Source of the DNA: Primulina eburnea
Taxonomy: Eukaryota > Streptophyta > Magnoliopsida > Lamiales > Gesneriaceae
Direction: 5' to 3'
NCBI RefSeq assembly: GCF_022965805.1
Contig: NC_133105.1
Location: forward strand, 5,828,001-5,892,000
Length of the DNA stretch: 64,000 bases
Part shown: piece by piece, positions 10,528 to 21,693 of the stretch
Layout: every line of letters begins with the position of its first letter
How positions within the stretch are numbered: the first letter of the stretch is position 1
Notes under the pieces: model-generated
The model's input: the letters and a program-made list of their open reading frames with translations, nothing else
What the model was told of the DNA's origin: nothing
The model's database searches: none
Position numbers and translations under genes: made by a program

Positions 10528-11691
10528 CTCTATAGTCTTGAAATCCCGAAATGGAATTGGGAACATATTGCTACGGATTTTGTGACTCATTTACCTCGTT
10601 CGCCCAATGGCTGTGATGCTATTTGGGTGATTATTGATCGGCTTTCGAAATCTGCACATTTTATTCCGTATGAGCGGACTTATCCTTATAAGAGAATGAC
10701 CCGTTTATACATTGAGAATGTTGTGAGACTGCACGGTGTGCCAGTCTCGATTGTATCTGATCGTGATTCCAGATTTGCTTCTAAATTCTGGGGTAGTTTC
10801 CAAGAAGCGTTGGGTACGCGTTTGGCTATGAGTACTGCGTATCATCCTCAAACTGATGGCCAAACTGAGCGTACGATTCAGACGTTAGAAGATATGTTGC
10901 GTGCGATTGTGATGGACTTCAGAATGGGATGGCAAGATGCCTTACCATTAGTTGAATTTTCTTATAATAACAGCTTTCAGACGAGTATCGGTATGGCACC
11001 GTTTGAAGCTCTATATGGGAGACGATGTAGATCACCGTTATTCTGGGATGAGATTGGTGAGAGACAATTGATTGGACCTGAAATGATACAGTAAATGAAC
11101 GATAAGGTTCAGCTGATTCGGCAGCGGATGAAAGCTGCCCAGGATCGTCAAATGAGTTATGCGAATAAACGAAGACGACCCTTGGAATTCCAGAAAGGTG
11201 ATAAAGTGTTTTTGAAAATATCTCCCTTTAGAGGCACTGTTCGATTCGGCATGCGAGGGAAGTTATCTCCTCGATATGTTGGTCCGTATGAGATTCTCGA
11301 TCGAGTTGGTGATCTTGCGTATCGATTGGCATTGCCACCAGCTCTATCTGCCATTCACGATGTATTTCATGTTTCTATGTTGAGGAAATATGAACCAGAT
11401 CCATCACATGTACTTGCGCCTGATGAGGTTGAACTTGATCCTTCTCTTTCCTATGTTGAACAACCTGTTCGCATCATGGATCGAAAGGAAAAGATATTGA
11501 GAAATAAATCGATTCCTCTAGTACGAGTGCAATGGACACGACATGATGTTGAAGAATCGACGTGGGAATTGGAGAGCAAGATGCGCGATTCGTATCCGCA
11601 TTTGTTTGATTCTACGACATCTATTCCATTGTATTCGATGTATTCTGATCCTTATTCTGATTTTAGCTTTGATATGTACTATAACTGGTAA
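10528..11691 (+). pseudogene. Gypsy integrase core and chromodomain-like tail, with in-frame stop
   Basis: This resumes the host pol frame right after the copia 3' LTR. The integrase core shows the first D in ATDFVTHLP, the second in VSDRDSRF and the glutamate in DGQTERTIQ, followed by the GPY/F-type module (FRGTVRFG to YVGPYEIL). The C-terminal part, VQWTRHDVEESTWELE, fits a Tekay chromodomain-like segment. A TAA at 11092-11094 interrupts the frame between the integrase core and the GPY module, so the host copy carries a nonsense change besides its two insertions. The terminal stop is at 11689-11691. Confidence 0.88.
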
Positions 11692-11756
11692 CATATGTTT
11701 GTTTGCCCATGTTATGTATATAGTGATGTTTGAGATTTCGAGGACGAAATCTTTTT

Positions 11757-11769
11757 AGAGGGGGAGAAA
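11757..11769 (+). other. Polypurine tract of the gypsy element
   Basis: AGAGGGGGAGAAA lies directly before the TG of the 3' LTR at 11770. This is the expected plus-strand primer position. Confidence 0.8.
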
Positions 11770-13564
11770 TGTAAGGACCGTGTATCGTATTATCATAAAT
11801 CTTATATGATTATCGATAATTAATGAAATTGTCATGGATTATGTATTTGATGTATATCGTGACAATGAATTGAAAAATGAATATTGTATATGAATTGACG
11901 TTGTAAGAACTTGATTGGAGAGGCCGGACGCCTAATATAGTACAAACATTAAAAATTTGTACAGAATGTGTGGCGCCCGGGCGGTAGAAAATGACCGCCC
12001 GAGCGCCAGGATGTATAGAATCATGTTCGCGGACAGAACATGCCGCGCCCGAGCGGTAATGTTTGACCGCCCGAGCGCGGTACACTTGACACTCGGGGGC
12101 AGAACCTCTCGCGCTCGGGCGCGAGAATTCTACCGCCCGAGCGCGATGGCGGTAAGGATAAGAATCAGAATTTTGTTCTTTCTCCTTTCATTTCATCGGT
12201 ATCAACTTTCGAGAAAGTTAAAAGAATTCGATTTTCTTTCTTCCAAATCGACTTTGAAACGCCGTCTAAACGCGAAACAAATTATATATTTGTAATCTGC
12301 GCGTCGAGGGCTTCAGACTGAGGTAATTTTCTTCTAGTTTCAGCAGCTTTAAATATCAAAGTGCTGGAATATCATGTATTTGAAAGTGAATTTCTGATAT
12401 GTAGTAGAATAACCGACAATAAACTTATATCTGATGTCGGAATTGAATTATGATATAATTATGATTTGATATGAATTTTTGAAGTTTCAAATGATATTTG
12501 AAACTCATATTAATGATTTTGGAATATGTTATTGATTGGAATGAGTATGTTATTGATGTAGATAAAGTGTAATATCAATATCTTCAGGCTACATCAACTG
12601 GAACGAAGAATTGAGGTATGTTGCGACCGGGTAACATACGACAGGTATCTGTATTATATGATATATGATTGGATGGATTGGATTGGCTTGGAATACGTGT
12701 CTATGTGCCTATTTGATGATTTGATGTGGCATACATGACATTGAGATTTGAGTATCGATGTACAAAATAAATGTTTTGTTAAAACACATCATTTTATGCA
12801 TACATCGATACATGACATGCACGTTGAGCTATGATCCTTGGATACACAGATATGATTTGATTGGATTCCGGGGTTTGTGAACACAATCGCTATGCCGGTA
12901 TTATATGACCCGTAAAGCATAGACAATTGTGGCCCCATATGATTGGATATGAGATGTGGGATTGATGGCGCTTCGTCGACGCTATCATATGTGTATTCCC
13001 ATATCGGCCGGTGTGCCAGCTCGAGCATTGATTTGATTTGATAGCGATTCGATTGATTCTGACATGTGCTCTGTGGATGGGCATTTGACCTGATACCTCC
13101 ACGACATACATGCATTGCATACCATATATCATTATTTAGATATCCGTGGTATATATGATTGGTTGTTCCATACGGAGCTTTGCTCACCCCCAATGGGGGC
13201 TGTTGTTGTCTTTGTGTGTGGACAATGGCAGGTACTCCAGGATATCAGCAGACCGGAGATGGTATTTCTGGAGGGAGCCACAGCTTGGGCTGAGGTTTTA
13301 TGTTTATGTCTTGTTCCTAGTATATATGTATATGTATCTATATACCGGGGCATGTCCCGAGGATATGAGTGGTTTGTATGTGATTGGTTTTGATTATGTG
13401 TGGGCGTGTTTTATAATTTGAATTTAGATACTATTTTTAGTATTTAAATATCAGAAGAGATATTTTGGGCTCATTGTAAAGAAATTTTAAATTCGTTTTC
13501 CGCTGTAATTACTTGACCATAATCAAATGCATTGTAATAACGATTAGGAGCTAAGGACCCCACA
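11770..13564 (+). repeat. Gypsy 3' LTR
   Basis: It starts TGTAAGGACCG right after the polypurine tract. The segment at 13180-13260 (GCTCACCCCCAATGGGGGC followed by a GGACAATGGCAGGT stretch) is of the kind found in the transcribed part of plant Tekay LTRs. The end is placed at a CA after GGACCC near 13564, giving about 1.8 kb. The 5' LTR is outside the window, so the boundary cannot be confirmed. Short frames inside the LTR are not considered genes. Confidence 0.7.
11972..12146. repeat. Three consecutive GC-rich stem-loops in gypsy U3
   Basis: Three inverted repeats lie in a row at 11972-12007, 12043-12080 and 12109-12146. Each has arms of about 14-15 bp built on CGCCCGAGCG and a loop of about 8 bases. 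A further small inverted repeat, CATGTTC...GAACATG, lies at 12022-12042. The stretch is strongly GC-rich inside an AT-rich LTR. Confidence 0.85.
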
Positions 13565-13803
13565 AGTTTTATGTTCTATCATTTATGAAATCTATAAAAA
13601 TTAATATAAATCCAATACACTTTACACATTAATAAAAAGATTAATAATTTAGTTTTGTGATAAATCGATATTATAAAATAAAATTTGAATAAAGAGTAGT
13701 TAGTGAGACGAGGTCACGTGCTTTGAACAAAGTTTGGCACAAAAAATCGAGGGCTCTCGGAGAATTTACCCACGTAAAAAGCAAGACTTGATAAATTATA
13801 AAA

Positions 13804-13983
13804 GAGTAGGTCTCATGTGAGACCGTCTCACGGATCACAATCTGTGAGACGGGTCAATCCTACCCATATTCACAATAAAGATTAATACTCTTAGCATAAA
13901 AAGTAATACTTTTTCATGGATTATCCAAATAAAGATCCGTCTCACAAAATACAACCCGTGAGACCGTCTCACACAAGTTTTTG
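13804..13983. repeat. GTGAGAC-type inverted-repeat element, copy 1
   Basis: The approximately 180-bp element carries GTGAGACCGTCTCAC near both ends, an inner pair TGTGAGACGGGTC and GATCCGTCTCACA, and an A/T-rich middle with AAGTAATACTTTTTC. The ends are inverted, so the whole can fold back. It is the best preserved copy. No transposase is encoded, so it is a non-autonomous MITE-like element. Confidence 0.8.
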
Positions 13984-14145
13984 CCTTTTTAAAAAGAAGT
14001 GGTTTCGCACTTGTGGAGATACCGATAGCTTTTGGGTAATAAATTTTATGTACCTAATATAGAGAAGTTGGTATTACGGATGCCCATAAATCTAGTGATA
14101 TCCGTAAAAAAATGAATTGGGCTTAAATATGTACCTATTTTTACC

Positions 14146-14325
14146 GAGTGAGTCTCGTGTGATACCGTCTCACGGATCTTAATATGTGAGACGGGTCAAC
14201 CATACCCATATTCACAATAAAAAGTAATACTTTTAGCATAAAAGTAATACATTTTAATGGATGACCCAAATAAGAGATTCGTCTTACAAATACGACCCGT
14301 GAGACCGTCTCACATAAGTTTTTGT
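14146..14325. repeat. GTGAGAC-type element, copy 2
   Basis: It has the same layout as the element at 13804-13983, with one terminal motif changed to GTGTGATACCGTCTCAC. It lies about 160 bp from that copy in the same orientation. Confidence 0.8.
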
Positions 14326-14496
14326 CATTTTTACCACACAAAAAAATTTAGACTAAGATCAAATATTTGTATATCTTTACCAAAAATATTTGGATTAGGG
14401 TAAAACTTAGGACGAGTTAAGAGTATAACCATCTCTAATGAACCATCTCTAATTTCAATAATATATAGAGAAGACTATTGTAAAAACAAATGGAAA

Positions 14497-14634
14497 AAAC
14501 TTGTGTGAGAAAGTCTAACAGGTCGCATTTTGTAAAACGAATCTCTTATTACTTTTTATTGTGAATATTGGTAGGGTTGACCGACCCGTCTCACAGATAA
14601 AAATACGTGAGATCGTCTAATAAAAGACTTACTC
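14497..14634. repeat. GTGAGAC-type element, copy 3 (decayed, inverted)
   Basis: It is shorter and more diverged. It reads in the opposite orientation to the two preceding copies, starting CTTGTGTGAGAAAGTC and keeping TTGACCGACCCGTCTCAC near its right end. Confidence 0.65.
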
Positions 14635-15403
14635 AAAACAAAGTACAATGAATTCATTGATCATAATTTTATGGGGAAAAGATACTATTTTTTAAAATGC
14701 TATATTATGTGTTTTTTAAATAATAATAAACACAAAAAATAATAATAATCTCCAGAATTAAGTAAAGAGTAGGGCTGACACCTCTTTATTTTTTTACTTA
14801 CACATGTCTTTTTCTTTTTATTATTATTATTGCATTTTGACACTACGTTAATCATAATCAACCAAATTAATCATTAAACTAATTTTGTTTCATGTTTATA
14901 ACATGTGTTATATTATTATTGTTCTCAAATTTTAAAACTTAATATTTTATATTTAAAAATTACGTGAACTTTTTATTTGATAGTAAAACTTTTACGTTAT
15001 TTAAATTTTCAATTCTATTATTTTTATTTTTGTGGTAGAATCATATAAAATGTCAAAAATCAATATTTTAAATTTTATTATTATAACAAATTCTATGTTA
15101 TACTCATATATAAACGCTAAGAAAATTATTTAGCTATTGTAAATGTTATACAATATAAGAGATACAATTATCAAACTCAAATTGATAATAAAAAAAATTT
15201 GACAAATAAAAAAATAGAAGGGTGTAACTCACCTGGTGTAGGATAGAATTGGCGGAATAAGATCTATTGATTTTATAAATTATCTGAAGATTAGTTCCCG
15301 ACAAATCAGAGGTGGGCCCAAAACCCACAGGTCCCACGATCGAAACTTGTTTTTGTGATATATGTTAATATTTAAATAAGTTGTAATTTGCAAAAGACAT
15401 AAA

Positions 15404-15476
15404 GGGGATGTAGCTCAAATGGTAGAGCGCTCGCTTTGCATGCGAGAGGCACGGGGTTCGATCCCCCGCATCTCCA
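15404..15476 (+). tRNA. tRNA-Ala (anticodon UGC)
   Basis: The 73-base cloverleaf has a 7-bp acceptor stem GGGGATG / CATCTCC with one G-U pair, a D arm with AGCTCAAATGGTAGAGC, anticodon stem CTCGC/GCGAG around loop TTTGCAT (anticodon TGC), T arm GGGGTTCGATCCCCC, and discriminator A. There is no intron. Internal A and B boxes are intact, and a run of ten T's at 15489 onward can terminate RNA polymerase III. The gene looks functional and nuclear. Confidence 0.95.
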
Positions 15477-15554
15477 ACAAGGTAACATTTTTTTTTTCGT
15501 TTTTACTTTTTTCCTCCGATAAACCAAATACGGCTCAAAAAGCACCCAACCGCC

Positions 15555-17445
15555 ATGCTGCCGTTCGCCGCCTCCCTTATCCCTTCCGTCCCTCCTGCCG
15601 TCCACCCACCAAGGAAGTCCTTAAATCCACCATCATTTGGACAGTTGCCCCGCCCATCCCTGGAAGCTGAATCCATCTCCCGCAGAGATGCAGCCATTTT
15701 GTTCTCGTGTATTATCGGTCCCGTCCTACCTTCTTTCGTCCAACCACCTCAGGCTTCTGCATTCTCATTTGGCATCTGTACTCATTCTTTCCACCATTAC
15801 ATTTCACATTAAGTATAAACTTAGCACGATTATTCTTGTTTGATTATCGTTTTTGTTTAATAAATGATTAGCAGGACCAAAGGAATGGCTTAAAGAACAA
15901 AAGAAAAAATCTTCTAAGTTTTTGTTGGCGCCTGTTGACGCGTCGCGCAATTTCCTTCGATCTGCTTACCTCTTATTAAGTAACTATGTTTTCATCGATT
16001 TGTTTGTTTATCTTATTTCACTTTGGCATTTGACACTTGACACGATGAATTTGCGGGACATAGCGGAACGTGAAGCAGATTTCAGCAAAAATGATTTGGA
16101 GGAGGTTCAGAAGCTGCTTGTCTCTGCTGCTAGAGATTGTGTCCCTCAGGACAGGAATTCTTTTGTTGTATTCCAATCCAAGACTGGAGTTGAGGTAACT
16201 TCATTATTTTCAGTTAGTTCAACCTTAAAGCCTTAACATGTGTCGATAGTGTATTCTCCTTGTCGAAATGGTTTATTGTACCCTAGGTGTTTGAAAGATC
16301 GTCTGGTGTTTTTAAGTTGATCTTAGATTGTGTGTGATGTTTTTAAACAGAACCATGAATATGAATTTTTGTTTGCAATTTGGTTTATTGTACTGCAGTT
16401 TTAGAAAGTTCATATTGTGTTAATAAACTGTTGCTACTTGATACATTTTTTATGTTGTCTAGTGCCGGTGCAAATGTTCTTGCATTGATTGCTGCCAAGT
16501 AGGGTGCTTAGCTTTGTTAAACTCCTAGATGCTTAATTGCTTATTTATAATTAGTGCTCGTCCACGTTAGATATCATACTTGTTGTAAGCCGTCTGACTC
16601 CGTGGTGAAAGACTCGTGCAACTCAGCAAAACATGAAAAAATAGAAATTGGCTTACTATTAAGCAATTCCACTTAGCTGGACTCCATGGACTTTAATCTT
16701 AGTTTTCAACTTTCATATGATTTTATCCATTATATGTGTTCTTTTTTTATGATAGTGCTCACTAGTTGCAACAACAAACCACCTTTAGTGCTGAAAAAAG
16801 ATGATTGATGGTAACTTATAAGTGAGGAGAAAATGTAGGTTGACGAAGTTTAATTGATGACATTTTATAGTTTTCATTTAGAAGGAAAATTAAATGCAAT
16901 CTCCATACTCTTGGTTTTAGGTATGCACATTCCAGTTGATTCTGAATAATGCATCTTCTTTACTTGATGACAAAGATCCAAGCAAGTTGAAAGCTGAAGC
17001 CAAACTCAGTGATCTCATACAGTATGTTTTCATTTGGTTGATTGATCCTTAGCCTGTTGCTTTTATTTCTCGGAATCATCATCAAGGGACTGGAAGTAAG
17101 AGATAATCACCAGTTTTTTTCTAAATTTATTTCAGCAGATTCATTCAAGAAAATTTTCATCTCTTATGCAGATCATTTACATCTCTTCGTGGCATGACTA
17201 GAGAAGGGGATGTTCCACTGACTACTATCAGGTATGTAAGGCAAGTGCTTTGCTAGCCTACACCACGCTATTCTAATCACTCTTCAAATTGGAGAAACTT
17301 TTGGAAATTTATTGATTTGGAATCATAATATGTTATGTATCATATTTTATTGTCAAGCAGGCAAAGAGTTGTGGTTGCACTTAAGGATACAATAAATTCT
17401 CTGAACAACTTTGAGCAGGGTATCAGGAATTGTCTTGAGGTCTGA
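15555..17445 (+). CDS. Predicted thylakoid-lumen protein with twin-arginine transit peptide (function unknown)
   Basis: Six exons are supported by GT-AG signals and phase: 15555-15777, 15872-15979, 16064-16194, 16921-17021, 17172-17231 and 17361-17445, giving about 235 residues. Residues 1-40 are a Ser/Pro-rich chloroplast transit peptide. SRRDAAIL followed by a hydrophobic run and QASAF form a twin-arginine lumen-targeting signal with a plausible AxA cleavage site near residue 70. The mature part starts FSFGISGPKEWLKEQKKK and is mostly helical (FSKNDLEEVQKLLVSAARDC; LKAEAKLSDLIQSF), ending in a conserved-looking QRVVVALKDTINSLNNFEQG segment. It resembles small lumenal photosystem-associated proteins, but I cannot name the family with confidence. 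The start codon is the first ATG of the transit peptide. The 726-bp third intron is the longest. Confidence 0.82.
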
Positions 17446-18526
17446 TCGCACTAATTTCTGAGAAGGCCTAAACCACCAGTTCTTGGACATGAACCCAAAT
17501 GAATTGTAAAATAGGTGACATTATTTTTTATGACCAATTTTAGGTGCTGTTAATAACGGCTTCTATGGATACCTTGTATGAGTTCACTCAGTAATACAAT
17601 GTTATGTTTGTGTCTTTCTAGGCTTTTTAATTTGATCTTTTGGTGTACATCACTGTATCACACGATATCAAAGTTGCCCCGTTGAAGCTTTAAAATTTTG
17701 ATTTATTAAATATTTTTTGATGTGCTTGATTTCAACTTTCAAGGTAACAGGTCATTTGACCTCTCGTTTTTGGTCAATCTTCTAAATCTTGACAAATGTG
17801 TGTGACAGTGCGAGTCCAGATATTGAGTTGCGCCAGATTTGAGATAGCGTGCCTTTTGTATGTAGTCACCATCCATATCAACTTCCTTCGATGTTTTCTG
17901 ATTGATAAGAAAGTAACGAAATGAAAGGACTATAGGCTATGAAGCACAATCCATTTATCAAGAACTTTTTTGTAATTTATAAATATCCTTTTGCATTTGT
18001 AGATTGCAAATGGAAGAGTTTAATGGTTTATGTGCATTTGCAATGGATGGAATCATTCTATCTTCTTGCATTGATATCATACATATGGAAATTATCCAAT
18101 CACCCATTATAATCGAAGTGGTTGAATTTTTTTGAAAATAGAAAGAGCATCTTATAGTTTTTCATTGTAGTACCATGAAACATAGGTGCAGATTCTATGC
18201 TAATGCCTTTCAAGTTGAAGAATGTCAGACACTAAACTCCTTGCTGATTTAAGCCTCAAAAAGGTTCTGCACCACCCGTTATACGTTGATTCTACCAATT
18301 CGATTATGATAGCTTGAAGATGATGGACATTTGTGACTATAAAGTGAACCATTTTTGTTCATCATCAATGCTTTATATTTCTTATAAAGTTGCTAACTGG
18401 ATTATTTGCTCTCATTTAATATCACCAAGTCTATGACAACGTGTACTAAGATTTATCACCTACCACTATAACGTAAAACTGCAAGTTAAATATGTATATC
18501 AAGTATTGTACTGAAACTTCGCTCAT
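17446..18526. other. Intergenic or 3' flank, no gene seen
   Basis: It begins with the probable 3' UTR of the lumen-protein gene. The rest is AT-rich with no frame or RNA structure I can support. Confidence 0.5.
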
Positions 18527-19117
18527 ACAAAATGTTTGATTGGGTGAACCAGAGGCCTGCAACAAATACAAGCAGCCACATGGTATACCATCATCTGGGT
18601 GAGTTTGAATAGATCTAGCCAAGCTGCGTAACTTATTGAACAAATTTAGTGGATCTTCCAATAATCCAAAATTAGCATCTGGGTCACTAATCGCAGTAGA
18701 CATGGAAAGTGGAGCTCGATAGTGTTGTTGCTTGTTTGTTCGTGAAGTCTGCTAAGAGAACTATATGGGTAAGCTGGCATTTTTCGGCAATGATTTTAAG
18801 TACTTTCATGGCCTGACAATGTGGTAGATAGTACAAGATACCCTCCAAAATGCATACTTATTTGACTCGAATCCTGATATTTGAAGTTTTTGAAGCTAGT
18901 GTCTTCTGTCAAGTCAGCTGCCTCTTGTGTCATTGATTTGGCTTTCACAACGGGTTGTTGTTGCTCATCTATTGATTCACTGCTGCCTCAAGAATAACAG
19001 TTTTTGCTTGCAGAACCTCTGGGAAATCAACCTCGAAAACACTGCTTTCTTTCAAGCAACTTAGGCGATACGCCCTTGCATCCGTTCCCGCAGGCAAGAA
19101 GGAACGTCATCTTATTT
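18527..19117 (-). pseudogene. Broken LCMT-type SAM-dependent methyltransferase
   Basis: On the minus strand three pieces match the leucine carboxyl methyltransferase-like family of plants, in different frames. They are PAGTDARAYRLSCLKES with FEVDFPEVLQAKTVILEAA (about 19110 to 18985), ILEGILYYLPHCQAMKVLKI with LTHIVLLADFTNKQ (about 18870 to 18720), and SDPDANFGLLEDPLNLFNKL with THPDDGIPCG (18703 to 18530). The normal GAGTDTRAYRL SAM-binding motif has become PAGTDARAYRL. At least two frame changes are present, the stretch between the second and third pieces seems deleted, and no N-terminal part is visible. It is a decayed, probably truncated gene copy. The family call rests on remembered motifs. 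Confidence 0.72.
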
Positions 19118-20187
19118 CTTGAAATTTTGATATTTGTTTATTGTGTTCGTTCATTTTGATATACTTTTTACTGATCGTAAATAAGCCTGCAATTATTTTA
19201 TTGTGTAATGTCTCTAGGAAGGATGAAATTTATACATTCGCTAAATTTGGACTTTGCTGCATCATTTGACTGGCAGTTTACAAACAGATTAGGGGGGCAA
19301 ATTTAAAAAAAGTTCCAATCTTTATACATGTTCTAATCGTTTTAAATGTCTCTCTGAGAGAAACAGGGCAGACTGGAGATGAGGAGTGTTTCTGATTTTT
19401 ACCGCGTTTACATGATAACTGCGACAAAGTTGGAGATGGACTCTACCTTTGTGCTCTTTATTTTTTGGACGAGATTAATTATGAGCATTTAAAATTTTTG
19501 GTCTTCCATACCATATATGGGTGATCATTAGAAAATTTAATATTGTGTTCGACAAATTAAACAATATTTTCGGAGTAAGTAGAATGAACAAGTTACCATC
19601 AAATGGTTGCTTTCAGTTTCCAGTGGCATATCATTTCTAAATTTAAATTAATATTATTCTTTATGTTGATGATGAAGTTTATTGAAAGCCAAATTTGTTT
19701 TTTTACTTTGTCATGGATCTGAACTTCAAGAAAATGAAACATGTTTCTTGGTCACGTTAAATAATACTTTTTGCAAGTTATATTTATTTATATATAATAT
19801 TGTTTTAGACAATTCATTTGATGACATTTAATGAATAAGCATAATGCACATTCAATTGCATTTGCTTGGCGCATTTATAGGCTTGTATCCAGTTTGTAAG
19901 CATACATTAATCTTATATATATTTCATCTTTGCCCTAATTTTTGGCACCCATTCTTCATGAAATGCCCATGCAATTAATCTATTTTAAGGGAAAAGTAGA
20001 AAATGCACAAAGCAAAATCCTTTGCCCCTCTATTCGTACTTTCATATACTAAAATTAGTGGATAGTTCAAGAAAAATCGAACGGAATAGGCAAGGCATTT
20101 GAGCTAAACTCAAGTTTAATAATTTTGAAGACAAATTAAATGATTTTTAAATCGACTTGATTTATTTTCACCTTAGCTAGAGAAACT
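19118..20187. other. Intergenic, nothing recognised
   Basis: AT-rich sequence without supported coding potential. The last few tens of bases before 20188 should be 3' UTR of the SEC14-like gene. Confidence 0.5.
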
Positions 20188-21693
20188 TCAACTAACTGGT
20201 GGAACGAGGCATTCAGGCTCCGGAACCACTTCAGCTCCAATAAACTGGTGCTGATCAAATCCCCAGAACTTGGCAGCTTTAATGTCGTCTCGTGCCATTT
20301 GCATGGAGAACTCCTCATGGTCATACTGTAGTGTGGCTTTGCCTCCAAACTCAGTCGGGAGATTGTCTAAGTCGAAATGTGAACGCATGAGTTCAATACT
20401 ATCTTTGTTCTTCATGTAAACAAATTTGACCTTTTGAAACGTTTTGGGGTCCAAAAAGTACTTCACGACCTGGAATTCAGACATATATACATGTCTTAAC
20501 ACCGAAAATCATGTATGTGACATCCAAAAGTTTATGGAAACAAACCTTCCAGAAAGCTTCAAATACGCGTGGGGGGCTGTACAGAAATGCTACGGCTAGC
20601 CTTTCGGGGTAATGATTTTGGAGTATAGAGGCAGTTTCCCGAGCGCATTTGATAGGGACACTGGTGCTTAAAGACCATCCTGTGAAATCTATCAACCATG
20701 CCATCTGTTCTTGATCTTCTGGAAGATTGAGGATGGCGTTTTCAATGAGGTACACCAGGTGTTTAACCTGGTTTTCTATCGAACTTGTATTCTGAAAAAA
20801 TGGAAAACCATAAGACTTCACAAGAAAAGTGAAAGATTAAATATTTGATCACAATTTCAAGATTCTTCAGTAGTGACTAGTGAGTACCTGTTTCCCTGGC
20901 CTTAGAATAAGAACAGTCCTACCATGACGATCATGAAAATTTGCTCGAAAAACCTTCCCAGTTTCACCTTCCATTGCAACTTCATGCTAAAAACAATTAC
21001 AGATTGGGACAATTTATTGAAGTGGTTACACAAGTTATAAATGGGAAAACTTTTTTTGCCTCTTACCCAACGTATCTCTTCGGGTTTATAGCTTGATCTC
21101 CATCTCAATGTCTCTTCTAACATTTTCTTTGATTTGTCGACATTCCAGTTCCGAGCTTCCAGATATCTCCTCAAGCATGCTTCGGTGCAATACTGCAGAT
21201 TGCGACCTAAAAGTGGCCCCAGAGAAGCTTTAAGCTCATTGATCTGCAAGAGGGTTTAAACAGGATAAATTTCAACCATATACGTACTGAAGCAGTGCTT
21301 GCAAATTGAAATTTAATGTCTGTACAAATCAATCTTGTTGCTGAATCACTTCTTATTTGCCTTATGTCTAACAGAACAGAGATGGCAACCAGTGGGGATT
21401 TTTTAATGTCCTAAAATTTTTGCTAGATTTTCTACATAAGCTATTTAATTTTCGGCCTCGTAATGTGAAGTTTGCCGCAACTCTTGGCTATCAGCAGATG
21501 AAGTTTACATTCAAAATGGTGAGAAAAAATTGCTTTTATCTCTGCTTTGGCGAATTCAACTAAAAACTGTGGTTTCACATAGAAGCATAAATGTTCTGCT
21601 CTCAAACTAACATGGATTTATAATTACCTGGCGAGCGTGCTGCAGCTCAACACTCTCCTCATCTTGTGGGGAATTACTCTTGCGTCGAAACAT
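20188..21693 (-). CDS. SEC14-like CRAL-TRIO lipid-transfer protein
   Basis: Five exons on the minus strand, all phase 0: 21628-21693, 21067-21243, 20888-20986, 20546-20791 and 20188-20469, giving 289 residues. The protein starts MFRRKSNSPQDEESVELQ. A CRAL-TRIO N-terminal domain lies at about 23-80 (CLRRYLEARNWNVDKSKKML) and the lipid-binding lobe at about 95-250, with FRANFHDRHGRTVLILRPG, the LIDFTGWSLS core strand, NHYPERLAVAFLYSPPRVFEAFWKV and the C-terminal LPTEFGGK motif. It matches cytosolic single-domain SEC14 proteins of plants, which bind phosphatidylinositol or similar lipids in the cytosol or at membranes. It has no signal peptide or membrane segment. Upstream leader sequence may contain another non-coding exon near 22.3-22.45 kb. 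Confidence 0.9.

Larger units (their letters stand above)
1..13564 (+). mobile_element. Ty3/gypsy chromovirus (Tekay-like), 5' part outside window, interrupted twice
   Basis: Pol domains read in the order RT, RNase H, integrase and C-terminal chromodomain-like segment, which is the Ty3/gypsy order. They are followed by a polypurine tract and a 3' LTR. The tail motif around VQWTRHDVEESTWE resembles the Tekay chromodomain. The coding region is split by a solo LTR at 673-2112 and by a complete copia element at 3112-10527. Removing each insert with one target duplication restores an open frame at both junctions. The 5' LTR, gag and protease lie left of the window, so the element's own target duplication cannot be checked. 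An in-frame stop at 11092 and the two insertions make this copy defective. The right end near 13564 is estimated from a CA dinucleotide after GGACCC. Confidence 0.85.
13565..15403. other. Intergenic DNA with GTGAGAC repeats
   Basis: This AT-rich stretch lies between the gypsy 3' LTR and the tRNA-Ala gene. Apart from three copies of the GTGAGAC element (listed separately) I see no coding frame, RNA gene or other recognisable structure. Confidence 0.6.

Noticed and set aside
13115..13421. Short frames near 13.1-13.4 kb
   Set aside because: They lie in the transcribed part of the gypsy 3' LTR and overlap on both strands.
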